This document shows, piece by piece, positions 45,485-56,577 of a stretch of DNA of 64,000 nt. Within the stretch, counting starts at the first letter, position 1; the number at the start of each line of letters is the position of its first letter. Origin of the DNA: Sanghuangporus weigelae (lineage: Eukaryota; Basidiomycota; Agaricomycetes; Hymenochaetales; Hymenochaetaceae); assembly GCA_033182465.1 (NCBI GenBank), contig CP137329.1, positions 1,550,001-1,614,000 of the forward strand. The letters are read 5' to 3'. The translations under genes and the position numbers were made by a program. The notes beneath the pieces are model-generated. The model made no database searches. It saw only the letters and a list, made by a program, of their open reading frames with translations, and was not told where the DNA came from.

Positions 45485-45910
45485 CAGCCGATTCCGAAAA
45501 CCTTGACAGTGCACTCAACTACAAAAATTCAGGGTCCAAGGGTCCATCCTATATGGAGAAGCTCCGCGTGTCTAGTCAGTAGTCTGGGTAAAACCCTGTC
45601 CCCTCAACAACTTCACTACTTTCATGCCCCAGAGATAAATGCATAGCCAGTAAGATAATCACATTGACATCTGACATGTTATTTACCATGAATTTAGTGC
45701 TCTACCAAATTCATTTTGCTTTGTGTTGTTTTCTGGATGATTGCATAATCTACAGTTATCAATGCCGATCCCTTCTGATCTGATTGTTGGTCAGCAAGGC
45801 TTGGGCTCTGGGCAGCACCTCAATAGGTATAGACCTTTCTCTATATGGAGTGGGAACCTGGACCCTGAATTTTTGTAGTTGTGTACTGTCAAGGTTTTCG
45901 GAATCGGCTG
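45485..45910. mobile_element. CAG...TA terminal-inverted-repeat element, copy 2, 426 bp
   Basis: Ends begin CAGCCGATTCCGAAAACCTT on both strands and pair for over 50 bases through ACAAAAATTCAGGGTCC. TA flanks both sides (45483-45484, 45911-45912). Its two ends agree more closely than those of copy 1 at 36021-36390. Interior blocks (GATTGCATAATC, GATCCCTTCTGATCTG) match copy 1. Non-coding, MITE-like, Tc1/mariner-type target. Confidence 0.85.
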
Positions 45911-46329
45911 TAATGATGCGACTCTGAACTCAACTATCGCGTCGTGGTGCTTGCGGTATACAAGTCTTAGAGTTAAAAAATGACTTCGTCAATACTTCAA
46001 GCCATCCTTGATCTTATGGGTCCTTGATCTTATGGGTATATGTGGCGAGTCAAAGCGCCACCAACCCAGCCCGTGCTTTATGTGGCTGGCAATTGGCCTA
46101 AGCTCCGATTTCTACAAAACCATCCAGTCTGTTCATGGAATCCGCAGAATTTTCCTGACACGTCCCAGATAGACACCTCGGCTGCATTAAGCTACGCATG
46201 TTCTCCACGTGTATCAGGAACTCCAGACTGTCAATTCAGTCTAGGATGCCCGACTTACTCTTTCGACGAAATAGCGAGATGCGTAGTCTCGCTACCTCAG
46301 CTGGCATTCCTCGATCCTCTGCATCTCGA

Positions 46330-47381
46330 ATGTTTATATGCGATAATCCTGACTCAGTCTCACGGGCTCGCGACTTTCTGAAGGAAGCGCCCTATGTGCT
46401 ATTTGATTGCGAGGGGCATAACATAAAAATGCCTGATGGATCTGAAAGTGTCTCGCTGGTGCAGTTGGGTGCGCCCCATGCGGATGATGTCTTTGTCTTC
46501 GACATGCTTGCCCTTCAGAAGAGTCGGCGCGCTACGAAAAACATACTTTCCCTGATATGTAACCCGACGATCCTCAAAGTGGGATGGGGAGGAGTAGAGG
46601 ATTTCTCTACGTTGGCTCGGATTTATAAAACATCCATTACGCCGTTTCTCGATTTGCAACTTGTCGATATTCACTCGCGCATTCGTCGCGGCGAGTCACG
46701 TCAGGTTCAAATATCTCGTCTTGCCAGTAAGTTTTCCCCGAATCTGCCGTCGCAAAGCTGCAGATTGATGGTGTCCACAAGCTAAGTAGAATGGATCAAG
46801 CGTTGGTTGAACATGGCTTGCTCAATGTATCCAAGAAGGAAAGTGAGTAAGATCTTCAAGTTGCGAAGCCAATTTTATCCTCATCCCTTCTAGATCACAG
46901 AGGAAGCTGGTCCGAACGGCCTCTGGTCAATTCTGACATCCGCTATTCCGCAAACGATATTGTTCGCATCTCCGAACTACATGACTACTTCAAGCACTGC
47001 AGGATCCTTTCCGCGAAACTCCTTGCGGACGTGATCGCCCAGACGGCGCTGTACATGGAGTTATACGGACCGACAGGAATTTTGAATTTCCGAAAGCGAT
47101 TCATACCTTCCAACATTCTACCTCTCGATATCATCAGCATCTCTATCAGCAGAAGAAGTTTCTTCACGAGGAATAGGGACTTGGGAAAGTGCACAGGCTG
47201 CCATCGTGCTCTGTCTCGCGAAAGTTTTCCGCTGTCAGACATACACAGTGGGACGGATGGGAAACGATTGCCACTATGCAAGGCATGTATATTCCTCGTG
47301 AAGAAAGAGAAATACGTACTGCGGAATGCTGCGCAGACGGCAAAGAGGTTCGTAGAGAGTCTCTTGAAAGTGAATTACTGA
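46330..47381 (+). CDS. DEDDy-type 3'-5' exonuclease with C-terminal Cys4 domain, copy B; apparent frame change
   Basis: Paralogue of the gene at 31056-32206. From ATG 46330: MFICDNPDSV, VLFDCEG (Asp26, Glu28), SLVQLGAPHADDVFVFDMLA, FLDLQLVDIHSRIRRGES; later KLQIDGVHKLSRMDQALVEH, WSERPL, YSANDIVRI, and in the last exon CTGCHRALSRESFP and LCKACIFLVKK. A GTGAGT donor after 46843 and a CTAG acceptor before 46894 join well. However, around 46727-46742 the homologous frame shifts by one base at a T/C homopolymer; no intron there keeps homology. This is a frameshift, a sequence error, or a species-specific splice form. An earlier ATG at 46198 would add an Arg/Ser-rich, presequence-like extension. 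Confidence 0.7.
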
Positions 47382-48144
47382 CTATCTTTGTGAGTTTTCC
47401 ATCGTCTCCTTTCTCTGGAAACACCCCTCTGACCATTGCTTCCAGACTAATCTACTCGATAGCTCTCATGGCGGATATGCCAGCCTCATTGTGTAAACCT
47501 GCAAGACAAATTCAATTTTAACAGATTATATTTATACAAAACGGTTGTCAGAGAACAAAATCAATACAAATACACTTTTAAATTCTCAGACCCACCCACA
47601 GCTACCGTTACGGATAATACGGCCTTTATGAGCTAAGTGCCGTGGTTGATAAGACGTGTCTCTACACATGAGAATACTAGACACGCACGGTAGTGCGCGA
47701 GATATTTACATTCAAAGAGAATTGAATATATGGGGGATAGCGAGACATGAGACTCCAGGCCGAGAATAACGAGCAAAGAGCACACGAGCGCTAAAATACA
47801 TGCTGCATGGATCCTGGACAGCAGGACAAGTCCATAGTATCAGATATACATACATTCACACTAGGCAGACAACCAGCCAGTAGACACTCTTAAACCTCCG
47901 ATTGACTGACTGAGGCTACGTCAGATTTGTCGGACTCTGACCGCAAGGGAGAGGACAGAGATTGATCACGCGAGGCCGAAAATGAAGCTGATGTGATTGA
48001 CCTACTGAGGGTGAGGACATGGAGTTGCGTCAGACGCAGAGAAGGAATGGATCGCGAATTTGGTGAAATATCTGTTGTAGGATCTGGATTTCAGACAAAG
48101 AAACGATGCGATTTCTGAAGATTAGCAGCTTGGGCCACTGCAGA
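47382..48144. other. Intergenic region
   Basis: About 760 bases between convergent genes. No reading frame or repeat supported. Confidence 0.4.
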
Positions 48145-49374
48145 TCAGGCAGAAAGAATCCCTTCACCACCGCCGTAAGTGTCAGCAGTCGGCGCATTGC
48201 GAAGCGCTGGTAGCGAAGAGCTCGTAGATGAGCTATTCCATAGCTCAGACGTTACTCGAGATAAGTAGAAGATTGATGAAATCGAATCCTTGTCTTGTGA
48301 AAGTAATAAACGGCCCAGAGTCGAAGAATCGTTGCGCTCCTCGGTAGTTGGGTTCTCGGTCTGACACGAGTTGCCAAAGATACTGCGACCAGTAGAACTG
48401 CTTACGTTCGTATGTGCACTCGTGGACGAATGAAGCAAGGCAAGACCGTAGGACGACATTGAACTGCCTTCGATGACAGTGGTTCCAGCGCCTGGAGTAG
48501 ACACCCGTTCGTTCATCCCGCTGAGAAGCGTGACAGTGCTACAAGCCGAACTCAGTGACTCTCCTGCTTCCGTAATCGGCGAGAGCGGTCTGGAAAGTGT
48601 ACAAGCATCGCGTCCACGGTCCGAGAAAATATCAATCTGTGAGGAAAGCTGTCGTTGCGCAGGAATGGGAAGTGTGTCCATGGTGCTCGGCAGATACTTG
48701 GAGCAATGTGGTTTCGTGCCGATAGGGGCGCTACGGTTTCGGACTGTAAGCGATTTGAGATCCAACGGCACACTACTGGTAAGACCGATGTCACGGGCGA
48801 TGATCCTTGACCAACGGCGGTTCTGAAGTAAGCTCGGGCCTGGTATATCGCCAATTATCGAAGGTACAGTGATACGAATCTCCGGAATTGACCGTAAGGT
48901 CTCTGGAAGGCTCTGTTTCCGAGATGAATGGAAAAGGCTTCGTATCCAAGATCTTCTAACAACCACGCGACGTGCCGAATGTGAGCGCCAACCGAGGAAG
49001 AATGCACTTTGGGGACGAGCAGGAATACCAACGAGATTGATGTTATCACCAAATTTGACCTCACCCCTGCACTTCGCTTCCAATCCAAGACTGCAGGCTT
49101 GCGTCGCACTCTTCAACCTCGTCAGACCTAGATCTTTCATAGATGCGAGGTCGTTGAGCCACTGACGATTCGCCTCAGGATCCGAAAATACAAGAAGACT
49201 GGGACTAGTGGCAAGTTTCTTTGAATGAGATCCCACCGTATGACGGATGCAAGTAACAAGCACCGCTGTCATCATGCAAAGGATAACAACAGAACATGAG
49301 ACGGGTAGCAAAATCTCCAGAGGGATCCGAGATGAGACGGGGCTTGAGTTAGAATCGCGCAATTGCATGGGCAT
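48145..49374 (-). CDS. Single-pass membrane protein with disordered tail, unknown function
   Basis: An uninterrupted frame; the start at 49374 (MPMQLRDSNSSP) gives about 409 residues, and an earlier ATG at 49449 would add 25. One hydrophobic segment near the N-terminus, IPLEILLPVSCSVVILCMMT continuing to AVLVTCIRH, is a convincing membrane helix, with a short Ser-rich outside part and a long Ser/Thr/Arg-rich cytoplasmic tail. No enzymatic motif. The layout (short extracellular Ser-rich part, single helix, long disordered tail) resembles many fungal single-pass proteins of unknown role. Not recognised. Confidence 0.65.
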   Translation of the reverse strand: MPMQLRDSNSSPVSSRIPLEILLPVSCSVVILCMMTAVLVTCIRHTVGSHSKKLATSPSLLVFSDPEANRQWLNDLASMKDLGLTRLKSATQACSLGLEAKCRGEVKFGDNINLVGIPARPQSAFFLGWRSHSARRVVVRRSWIRSLFHSSRKQSLPETLRSIPEIRITVPSIIGDIPGPSLLQNRRWSRIIARDIGLTSSVPLDLKSLTVRNRSAPIGTKPHCSKYLPSTMDTLPIPAQRQLSSQIDIFSDRGRDACTLSRPLSPITEAGESLSSACSTVTLLSGMNERVSTPGAGTTVIEGSSMSSYGLALLHSSTSAHTNVSSSTGRSIFGNSCQTENPTTEERNDSSTLGRLLLSQDKDSISSIFYLSRVTSELWNSSSTSSSLPALRNAPTADTYGGGEGILSA

Positions 49375-49928
49375 AGTGATAGAAAGGGATATATTGCGAG
49401 ATGGAAGGAGTGTGCTTTTAAGCGAATGTAATCTAGAATGTGAAATCATACAACAGCGTGATGGTAGAGAGAGCAGACGAAACCACCAGTACCGCGTCTG
49501 CGGTGAACGAACGTCAGCCTCAAGAAAAATCTGACGTAATCAAACTCAGCGAAGTACACTAAGCTAAATAACAGGAATCCAATTATACAAGTCGTGTACT
49601 GCTTCCACATTAAGAATCCCAAAAGAAACGTTCCATCGAAAATTATTTCCACGATATGTTCAATCGAGCAGAAACGGATCTCGATTGCATTGAGACCGTG
49701 GCCGAGTCAACGCTAAGGATATGCTCTCTCCATCGTAATAGTCATTGGGACGTAGGGGATCCTGTGCAGCTCTAAACAAACTAAGAAAGACTCGAGATGA
49801 GACGGTGGTGACCATTGATCCCGAGAATCTGTAGAAGTTCCCTTAAGAACAGAACGCGGAGTGAACGCAATGATTAGTCTCTTACATTGTTCCAAGGAAA
49901 AACAATGTAGGCTAGTGCAAATAGAACA
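49375..49928. other. Spacer between two minus-strand membrane-protein genes
   Basis: About 550 bases. It includes a short hydrophobic open frame (about 49550-49650 on the minus strand) without supporting start or splice context. Otherwise it holds the promoter of the gene at 48145-49374. Confidence 0.35.
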
Positions 49929-51190
49929 TCAGGAACTGATGCCTATCTTTTTTGAGAAAAGAAAGCGCACCGGAGCAAAAGCCGTGAAAACTACATTGAT
50001 TGTTCGCATACCTGGAAACTCTGTTTAGTTCACAGCATAAGAATATCATATGCTTTCTTACATATCATCGTCTACGGGTAAGTAATCAGCGGAAGTTGGA
50101 CATGATGCGGGAAAAGGAGGGCACCCACGAGAAAGAATTGAATACCGTCACTGTAAACAATTCCGATAAGGTTTTGGGACTCTAGTCGAGGTCTAGACAG
50201 AGCATTCAGGATGAAGAATAGGACAAGGGATATGTCGAGCAATGCCTGTAAAGAATATGATACGAAAGAGATAAGCATATAAGGGACATGCAGCATACGT
50301 CGGGTATCCAAACACCGAGAGCGAGCCGGGGCGCCAACAGCGTAGCACATCCTCGATATACTATAAAATCAAAATACCCGATGGTATCTATAGTATATGA
50401 TAGCGGTCGGAAAGCCTCGCCAGAATAACGATCATGTTAGGACGTACGATCAATCTTGGCCATATTGACAAATGTGAATATCCATACAATCGCCTTGCCT
50501 ATCACGAAGACAATGGATAATATCCATTTTCCGCGATTTCCAAACTCCCAAAGCTTATACAAGCGATAAAACACGACACCTGCAGAGGAGTTTGAGCTAA
50601 GAACTTTGGATAGAAAACTCTCATTACCAGACGCTATGGACTCCAGTATAATATCGGCGGCACCGGTGAAAACAGTTGCATTTGAACACCTAGAATACTT
50701 GTGAGCGTTCTCTGAGCGCAATGCACAACCGTTATTCACTGATCGAAAGATGAGAAAGTATCATGTGTGAGAAACGATTGAGGCTTACCCATTTGTCGCT
50801 CAGCTTGACAACGGGCATTGTCACTGTTGAAATGAAAGAGTTGAGGACTGCGCTAATTATTCAATGCAACGAAAAACTTGCTCATAAGTGCGACGATGCA
50901 TGTTGCAATCATCATGTAGCGAGCAATGAGGTAGAGGATCTTCATGGGTACGGCATTCTCTCTGGAGAACTTTCGTTGCAACAGAGTAGACCATACGAGG
51001 CGAACTTCGTCTGGAAAGCAGAGAAGCGTGTCATATGTGAGCACGGCGGTTCCTGATACTTGAAGATCGAGTCAACCACACCGAACCACAACAAAAAATA
51101 TAAGAGCCACTCACTAGTCACGTATCTCACGGCATATGCGTGGATCAGTGCCGTGGTCGGATTTTCTGCTAGACCTCCGAAGATATTCAT
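49929..51190 (-). CDS. DUF6533-type seven-helix membrane protein
   Basis: From ATG 51190 (MNIFGGLAENPTTALIHAYA), a phase-1 intron with GTGAGT donor joins to AVLTYDTLLCFPDEVRLVW, the hallmark N-terminal segment of DUF6533 (helix, acidic pair, EVRLVW). Next come MKILYLIARYMMIATCIVAL, then ILESIASGNES, VVFYRLYKLW and WILSIVFVIGKAIVWIF, then ALLDISLVLFFILNALSRP with LIGIVYSDGIQFFLV, and a last exon MRTINVVFTAFAPVRF, stop TGA near 49929. Several short introns. Function unknown; the family is abundant in Agaricomycetes. Confidence 0.75.
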
Positions 51191-52043
51191 GAGAAGTAAC
51201 TGTCGCTTCAAATCCCGATTTTTGGAGCAGACTTTAGTATAACCGACATTATATAGATCAATGTTGGTAACAGCTTTTCGGTGATGCTGAATGAAGAACA
51301 GCTGTGCGTATATGAATAGCTCACGGAAGCAGCGTAAAAGGGGCGTTTCAGTACACGGAGATGAATCAAAGCTCCATCCCATACGAAACCGGACGTGAGC
51401 AGAGCACATATTGAAAGGTCCCATTGGCAACTGATATACTATGCAATGTTGATGTAATTATGCCGGCGTTCGAACACCCGTCACCAGGAGAAAAGATAGA
51501 TGGCGACTGAGGTGTTCTACCTGCATGTGCGATCAATGAAATAGTTGATAGTTAGGAGACAATGCATTGATCAACAAGTAAGGAAGGCGCTCTGCTTGCG
51601 AATTAGTCAGATTTCAGAGATATGCAGTTTTCTGTCCTTGTTCTCTGGTACGGGAGCGACGCGGCAAGTAAACGGGAAGTTTATTGAGCCATATGATTAG
51701 ATGGTTCCAAAGTTGCTTGAAGTCCATAGTAGAGAATTGACGATGCGAAATAAAAGAGCCTCTATAGCGGTTCATAATGTTCTTTCAGTACAGGTGCAGA
51801 CGATCCAAATAAGTTACGCCGCAGGCTGAGTTAGATATGCCTTCAAATGATCTGAACTGAGGCGACAAGTACGTAGTGGAGTGACGTAACCGGTGCTTGC
51901 CTCAGATGCGGGTCAGTTTCATGTTTGACAGTTCTTGAAATACTCTGCGTGGATGGAGAGAGATCCGTCTTTTGACCCATATATTTCGCGGGACCTGGAG
52001 TCGGGCTGATAAATATTCGAATAACCCTCTGTGTCGCGAAGTT
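51191..52043. other. Intergenic region before the LTR element
   Basis: About 850 bases, promoter of the DUF6533-type gene and flank of the retroelement. Nothing else supported. Confidence 0.4.
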
Positions 52044-52197
52044 TATTAGAATATAATCATATTATGTAATATTAGCACGTGCTGTATCAGTAGTATATAA
52101 GACCTCTGGAAGGTCAGTGTATAATAAGAACGAATGTTCTCTCGTTACCGTATGTATGCCCTCATACTGAAGGCACCGTGAGCTCAACATCTTAAAA
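52044..52197 (+). repeat. 5' LTR of the copia-type element
   Basis: 154 bases, starting TATTAGAATATAATC and ending ATCTTAAAA. It is preceded by AAGTT. The termini are not the usual TG...CA. Confidence 0.88.
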
Positions 52198-52208
52198 GGT
52201 TATGAGCC
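52198..52208 (+). other. Primer-binding site, half-tRNA type
   Basis: GGTTATGAGCC directly follows the 5' LTR. It is complementary to the anticodon stem-loop of initiator tRNA-Met, the internal priming site known for Drosophila copia and yeast Ty5. Confidence 0.7.
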
Positions 52209-55200
52209 TTGACAACCCTGCGAAGAAAACATATTCGGATTTGACGTTCGTCGACACGACGCACGTATATACCAGAACATACAAGTTCACCGAATTTTGG
52301 AAATACGACAACAATATTTTCGATACCGATTTTATCAAACACAGTCCAAGTCGCATCGAAGTCATAACAACATGGACGAAATTCAGACTCGACCCGCGCG
52401 TCCTACATACCGAGAAACTGGTAAAAGTCTGGCTGCTCAATATCCTCACAACCGACCAGACTGGGCGCAGGTGGTTGGAAAGAGAGATGCGGCAACACAG
52501 GTTACAACGAGGTATAGCACGCAGAGACAACGAATAGAATATTCAATGTCATGTTCAAAATTTTACCATTATGCTCCTCCACGATTCTACAAACAACGAC
52601 CATTACGCATTGTAAGAAACATAAAAATGAATACAATTGCCGTTACAGAATTAAGGAATAGATATCTTTATGAACATGTACCACATTCAGACGATGAGGA
52701 AACTTATTGCGAAGTAATAAGACAAGAATTACCTAGACAATCTGCGAGCGGACCTTCGGGTACTACATTAACAAATTTGCCACAAGAAATGGAGATAATA
52801 CCTCAGAATATGGAGTCAACGCAAACTCAAGAGCCCCGAACTGAACAAGATGAAGATGAAGAAAATGAAAATGATAATAATTCAAATAATAGTGAGCAAA
52901 CAAGAGCTAGTTCACACCCAACGCATATAAGTGCACCTCGAACTTCATCCCAAAGTCCACATACACCACCTCCAAGCCCTTCAAGTCCATCTAGCTCATC
53001 ATCTTCATCAATGGCTACTCGAGTTTTTCACATCGCTGGCTTAGACCTCAGGGACCTGTTTAAGGCCTTTGATGGCGTCGAGAAACTTCAGCACAACGGA
53101 TCGAATTTCAAAATGTGGCTTATTTGCGTCGAGGCAACCATGCTCGCATTAGGACTCGAAGATCACCTCATTGCGAGCCCGCCAGCTAATGACACCGATG
53201 GCCAAACCACGAACAACCAACTCATCTCCGTTTTTCAATCGAAAGTACCTGATTCCATTCTTTCCAATATGATCGGTATCAACCGCGTCATACTATTTAT
53301 AAACCATCTCAAAACGAGGTTTGACGTTAGAACTACGGTTACTTCCGCGGTCGAAGTATCGAAGCTTTTCAATATACGTGGACACGTTTCCGAATTCGAT
53401 AAAACCTTAGATAAGTTACAAAATATCTATGGTTTACTCACGCAACACAATAAGAAGCCGACAGACGATACATATTTATCTGCGATACAAACTTCTACGC
53501 CACCGCAGTACGGCTATGTGTTCCAACAATTACAAGCGAGGATCGATTTTTATAATTCAACTCTCACCGCCAATCAACCATGCAGAACCGTAACCCCTGA
53601 CGGCTTAATCGCCGAACTGCGTGCGGCTTTTGCAAATTACCAGGCGCAGAAGCAACCATCAGCTACCCCAAGTACCTTTCGGGGGAGAGCAACATCATCA
53701 CGAGGACGAATCTTTTCTTATCGATCGCATTTTAACCGAGGAATGAATAGAAACCCGAGTTACCTGCAACATGCAAATCCAAACTATCCCGGATCTACTA
53801 CACAATTTTGGAAAGGTCCTTGGGATAATCGAAACTATTTTCGAGGACGTGGTAGAGGCTGATCAAACTTTACCTATAAACATTTTACACCTCACACGCA
53901 TGCAGTCACAGGAGCACCGCAATGCTTCAATTGCAAAAAGTTCGGACACATGTCGAAAGACTGCCGTGCTCCACCGACTCCACAAACCTTGAAGATACGT
54001 CAATCTCGTCCCAATTCTACTGCGACTGCTTCTTTGATTACACAAGTGTCGACGAACTATACAAATCCGAATGCGGCCGCTCAGGCAATTATCCCCTCTT
54101 ACACGCTACCACCATCTAATACTACTCATATCGAAGAAGTCAACATGGCCAGTATGCGCTCGAAAACACCCGTTCTCCCTTCGGAATCAAACTTCACAGT
54201 TAATACTCCTTCACCGATGACTCTTGATCTTTCGGATGACGAGAACCCGAAATTAAAACGAACTCGAGAATGGACAAACGCAACGAACCCCTTCGAACGA
54301 CCCGTGAAACGTCAACAGACGATCGCTACCCAACTTGCTGCCGAATCATCATCCGGCACTAATTTTGTCGATGATTTTTGGGAACAAATGACGATGCAAC
54401 AAGACCCTAACGACGACGGTGTCCTTCTCAAAGGAAAATCTCTTTTCAACCTTATTGATCACGACGAACCAGTCCCATCTTTCGCGAACAACGCTGCAGA
54501 CCAAGACTTTATTGAAGAACATGGTTATCACCCGATGCACCTTAATCCTCCAACGAAGGAACAAATGGATGAATATGCAGCAATAATGTCTAAACGCGAA
54601 GGCAAAAGACGCGAAAAAGAAATCAATATTATTGAAAGAGCAATACCTGATGACGTGCCAATGGAATACGTCCAATCAGTAAGTCATACAATGGCATTAT
54701 TAGATTCAGGAGCTAGCATTCATGTTACTCCTTATCAAAAAATTTTAATGAACCTTACTAATTGCGAACCAATTATAGTGCGAACCGCCGACAACACCGC
54801 CATCACTGTTTCTCAAAAAGGCGACATGAAAATTTTATTATTCAAAGTCAATAACAATTTTGTAACACCCGAAAATTGCACTATAATAAAACTATCAAAT
54901 ATTTATTATTCGCCGAAATTTAAATGCACGCTAATATCATTAGCTGAAATGTGTGATCAAGGATTTAAATTTATTACTGAACAAGATATTTGCATCGTAA
55001 TGAAAAATAACAGACATCTTGGAACTATACAATGATCATATAAAAAATTATACGAAGTACACACGTATAATGATCCAGAAATGCGACCAAATATTATAGC
55101 ATCATTAACAATCGATGAATTACATAAGAAATTAGGCCATATAAGCTACGGTTACATACGAAAAATGATTAAAGACCATCCAGAAATAATAACTGAGAAA

Positions 55201-55541
55201 ATCATAGACGACAATACAAACAAAAATTGTATTGATTGCACTAGAGCTAATATATCACGAACAATAATTCCACATCAAAGAAAATCACCATTAGCAAATA
55301 ACTTTGGTGATTTAGTACATATGGATATTTGGGGACCGGCACCAACATTAGCATTAAATTCAATATCATACTTACTCACATTGGTCGATGATTCAACAAG
55401 ATGGTCAGAAATGCTACCGTTAAAACACAAAAGTGATGCCTACACGGAATATATTAAATATACAACTCGATTAAAATTACAAAATGGTACAATAATTAAA
55501 ATTCTTCAATCGGATAACAATGCTGTATTTTTATCTAAAGA

Positions 55542-56577
55542 TGGTGATAGGCAACGGTCATGCAACTCGCGATCGTTCCCACTATGCCGCTTATAGGAAA
55601 TCCTGTCGGAGCTTCAAAAAAACTTGACAAGAATTTCAGAAGAGAATGTGTAGGCTTACACAACATCATGTAGACCATATCAAGGCGTGAAATATATGTA
55701 TTTGACTACTTGGAACACTTGTCCGGAAGTAGAATTTCTTTAAATGCAAAAATCAGCAGAATTTAGCATTAAAAAGGTATAAAGTGTACAAAAATGTGTC
55801 TTTACAATGAAATTTTTGACATTTTGTTCCCGGGTAATTGAAGGAATACATATGAAAAAGAAGTGTATGCAGAAAAAATAACACTATAATCTGTGTCAAT
55901 TGTCAAAACATTCGAAGAGAAAGAAGTCGATCGGTACCTTGAAATAGCAAAACTTGATCATGTGATGCATTAGAAGCTGATTGACCGGACCTACTGAAAG
56001 CTTGCTCAAGTGATCAAATGAGTTTTGATAAAGTAGATGAAGCATAGACGTACCTGAACTCTCTAAATGAACATATATTTTGTATATGGGCAACTTGATT
56101 TATACTATATTGCATTTTCGAGCAATATTGAAGAAGTTTACAAAGGAATTGATATCTGTGAGTTCTGTACTGAGATACCATAAGAATTGGAATAAAAAGC
56201 CCTCAGAAGCATAGAATCACACAGTATAATTATCCCTGAGAGAAAGGAAGCCAAATCTGACAGTTTAAGAGCAAGAGTAATCATGCAAAGTCTGTGACCA
56301 ACAGTTTAACCAGTCTGCATATGAGTTATCCAAAAACTAATTAGCTGAGCTTAGGTCCCAAAAGTTCTGACAGCAGGAATATCAGGATCAGACACCAATC
56401 AAATGCTATGACAAGAATTCTGAGTGATTGACGCGGTGCTTCAATTTCTGACACGATGTGTACGAAGGAGAGACCCTTTGTAAACTACAGATTACATGTC
56501 TTGCTAGTTATGGTAAGTTTTCAAACTCCGCCCGAAATTTATGGGATCGCGTGTTACATGACCATTGCCGATCACCA
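55542..56577. mobile_element. Nested terminal-inverted-repeat element inside the copia integrase region, 1036 bp
   Basis: The ends are imperfect inverted repeats of about 33 bases that begin TGGTGATAGGCAACGGTCAT (left) and TGGTGATCGGCAATGGTCAT (right, reverse strand). Both sides carry the 7-bp duplication CTAAAGA (55535-55541 and 56578-56584). The interior is AT-rich and has no transposase-like frame, so it is non-autonomous. It must be younger than the copia insertion. Superfamily not assigned; 7-bp duplications are unusual. Confidence 0.85.

Noticed and set aside
49690-49770. Possible tRNA-like A-box (GACCGTGGCCGAGT)
   Set aside because: The D-loop GG, a matching T-arm and an acceptor stem could not be found; the fold fails.
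51455-51480. GTTCGAAC-like T-arm sequence
   Set aside because: No A-box or acceptor stem at a proper distance upstream.
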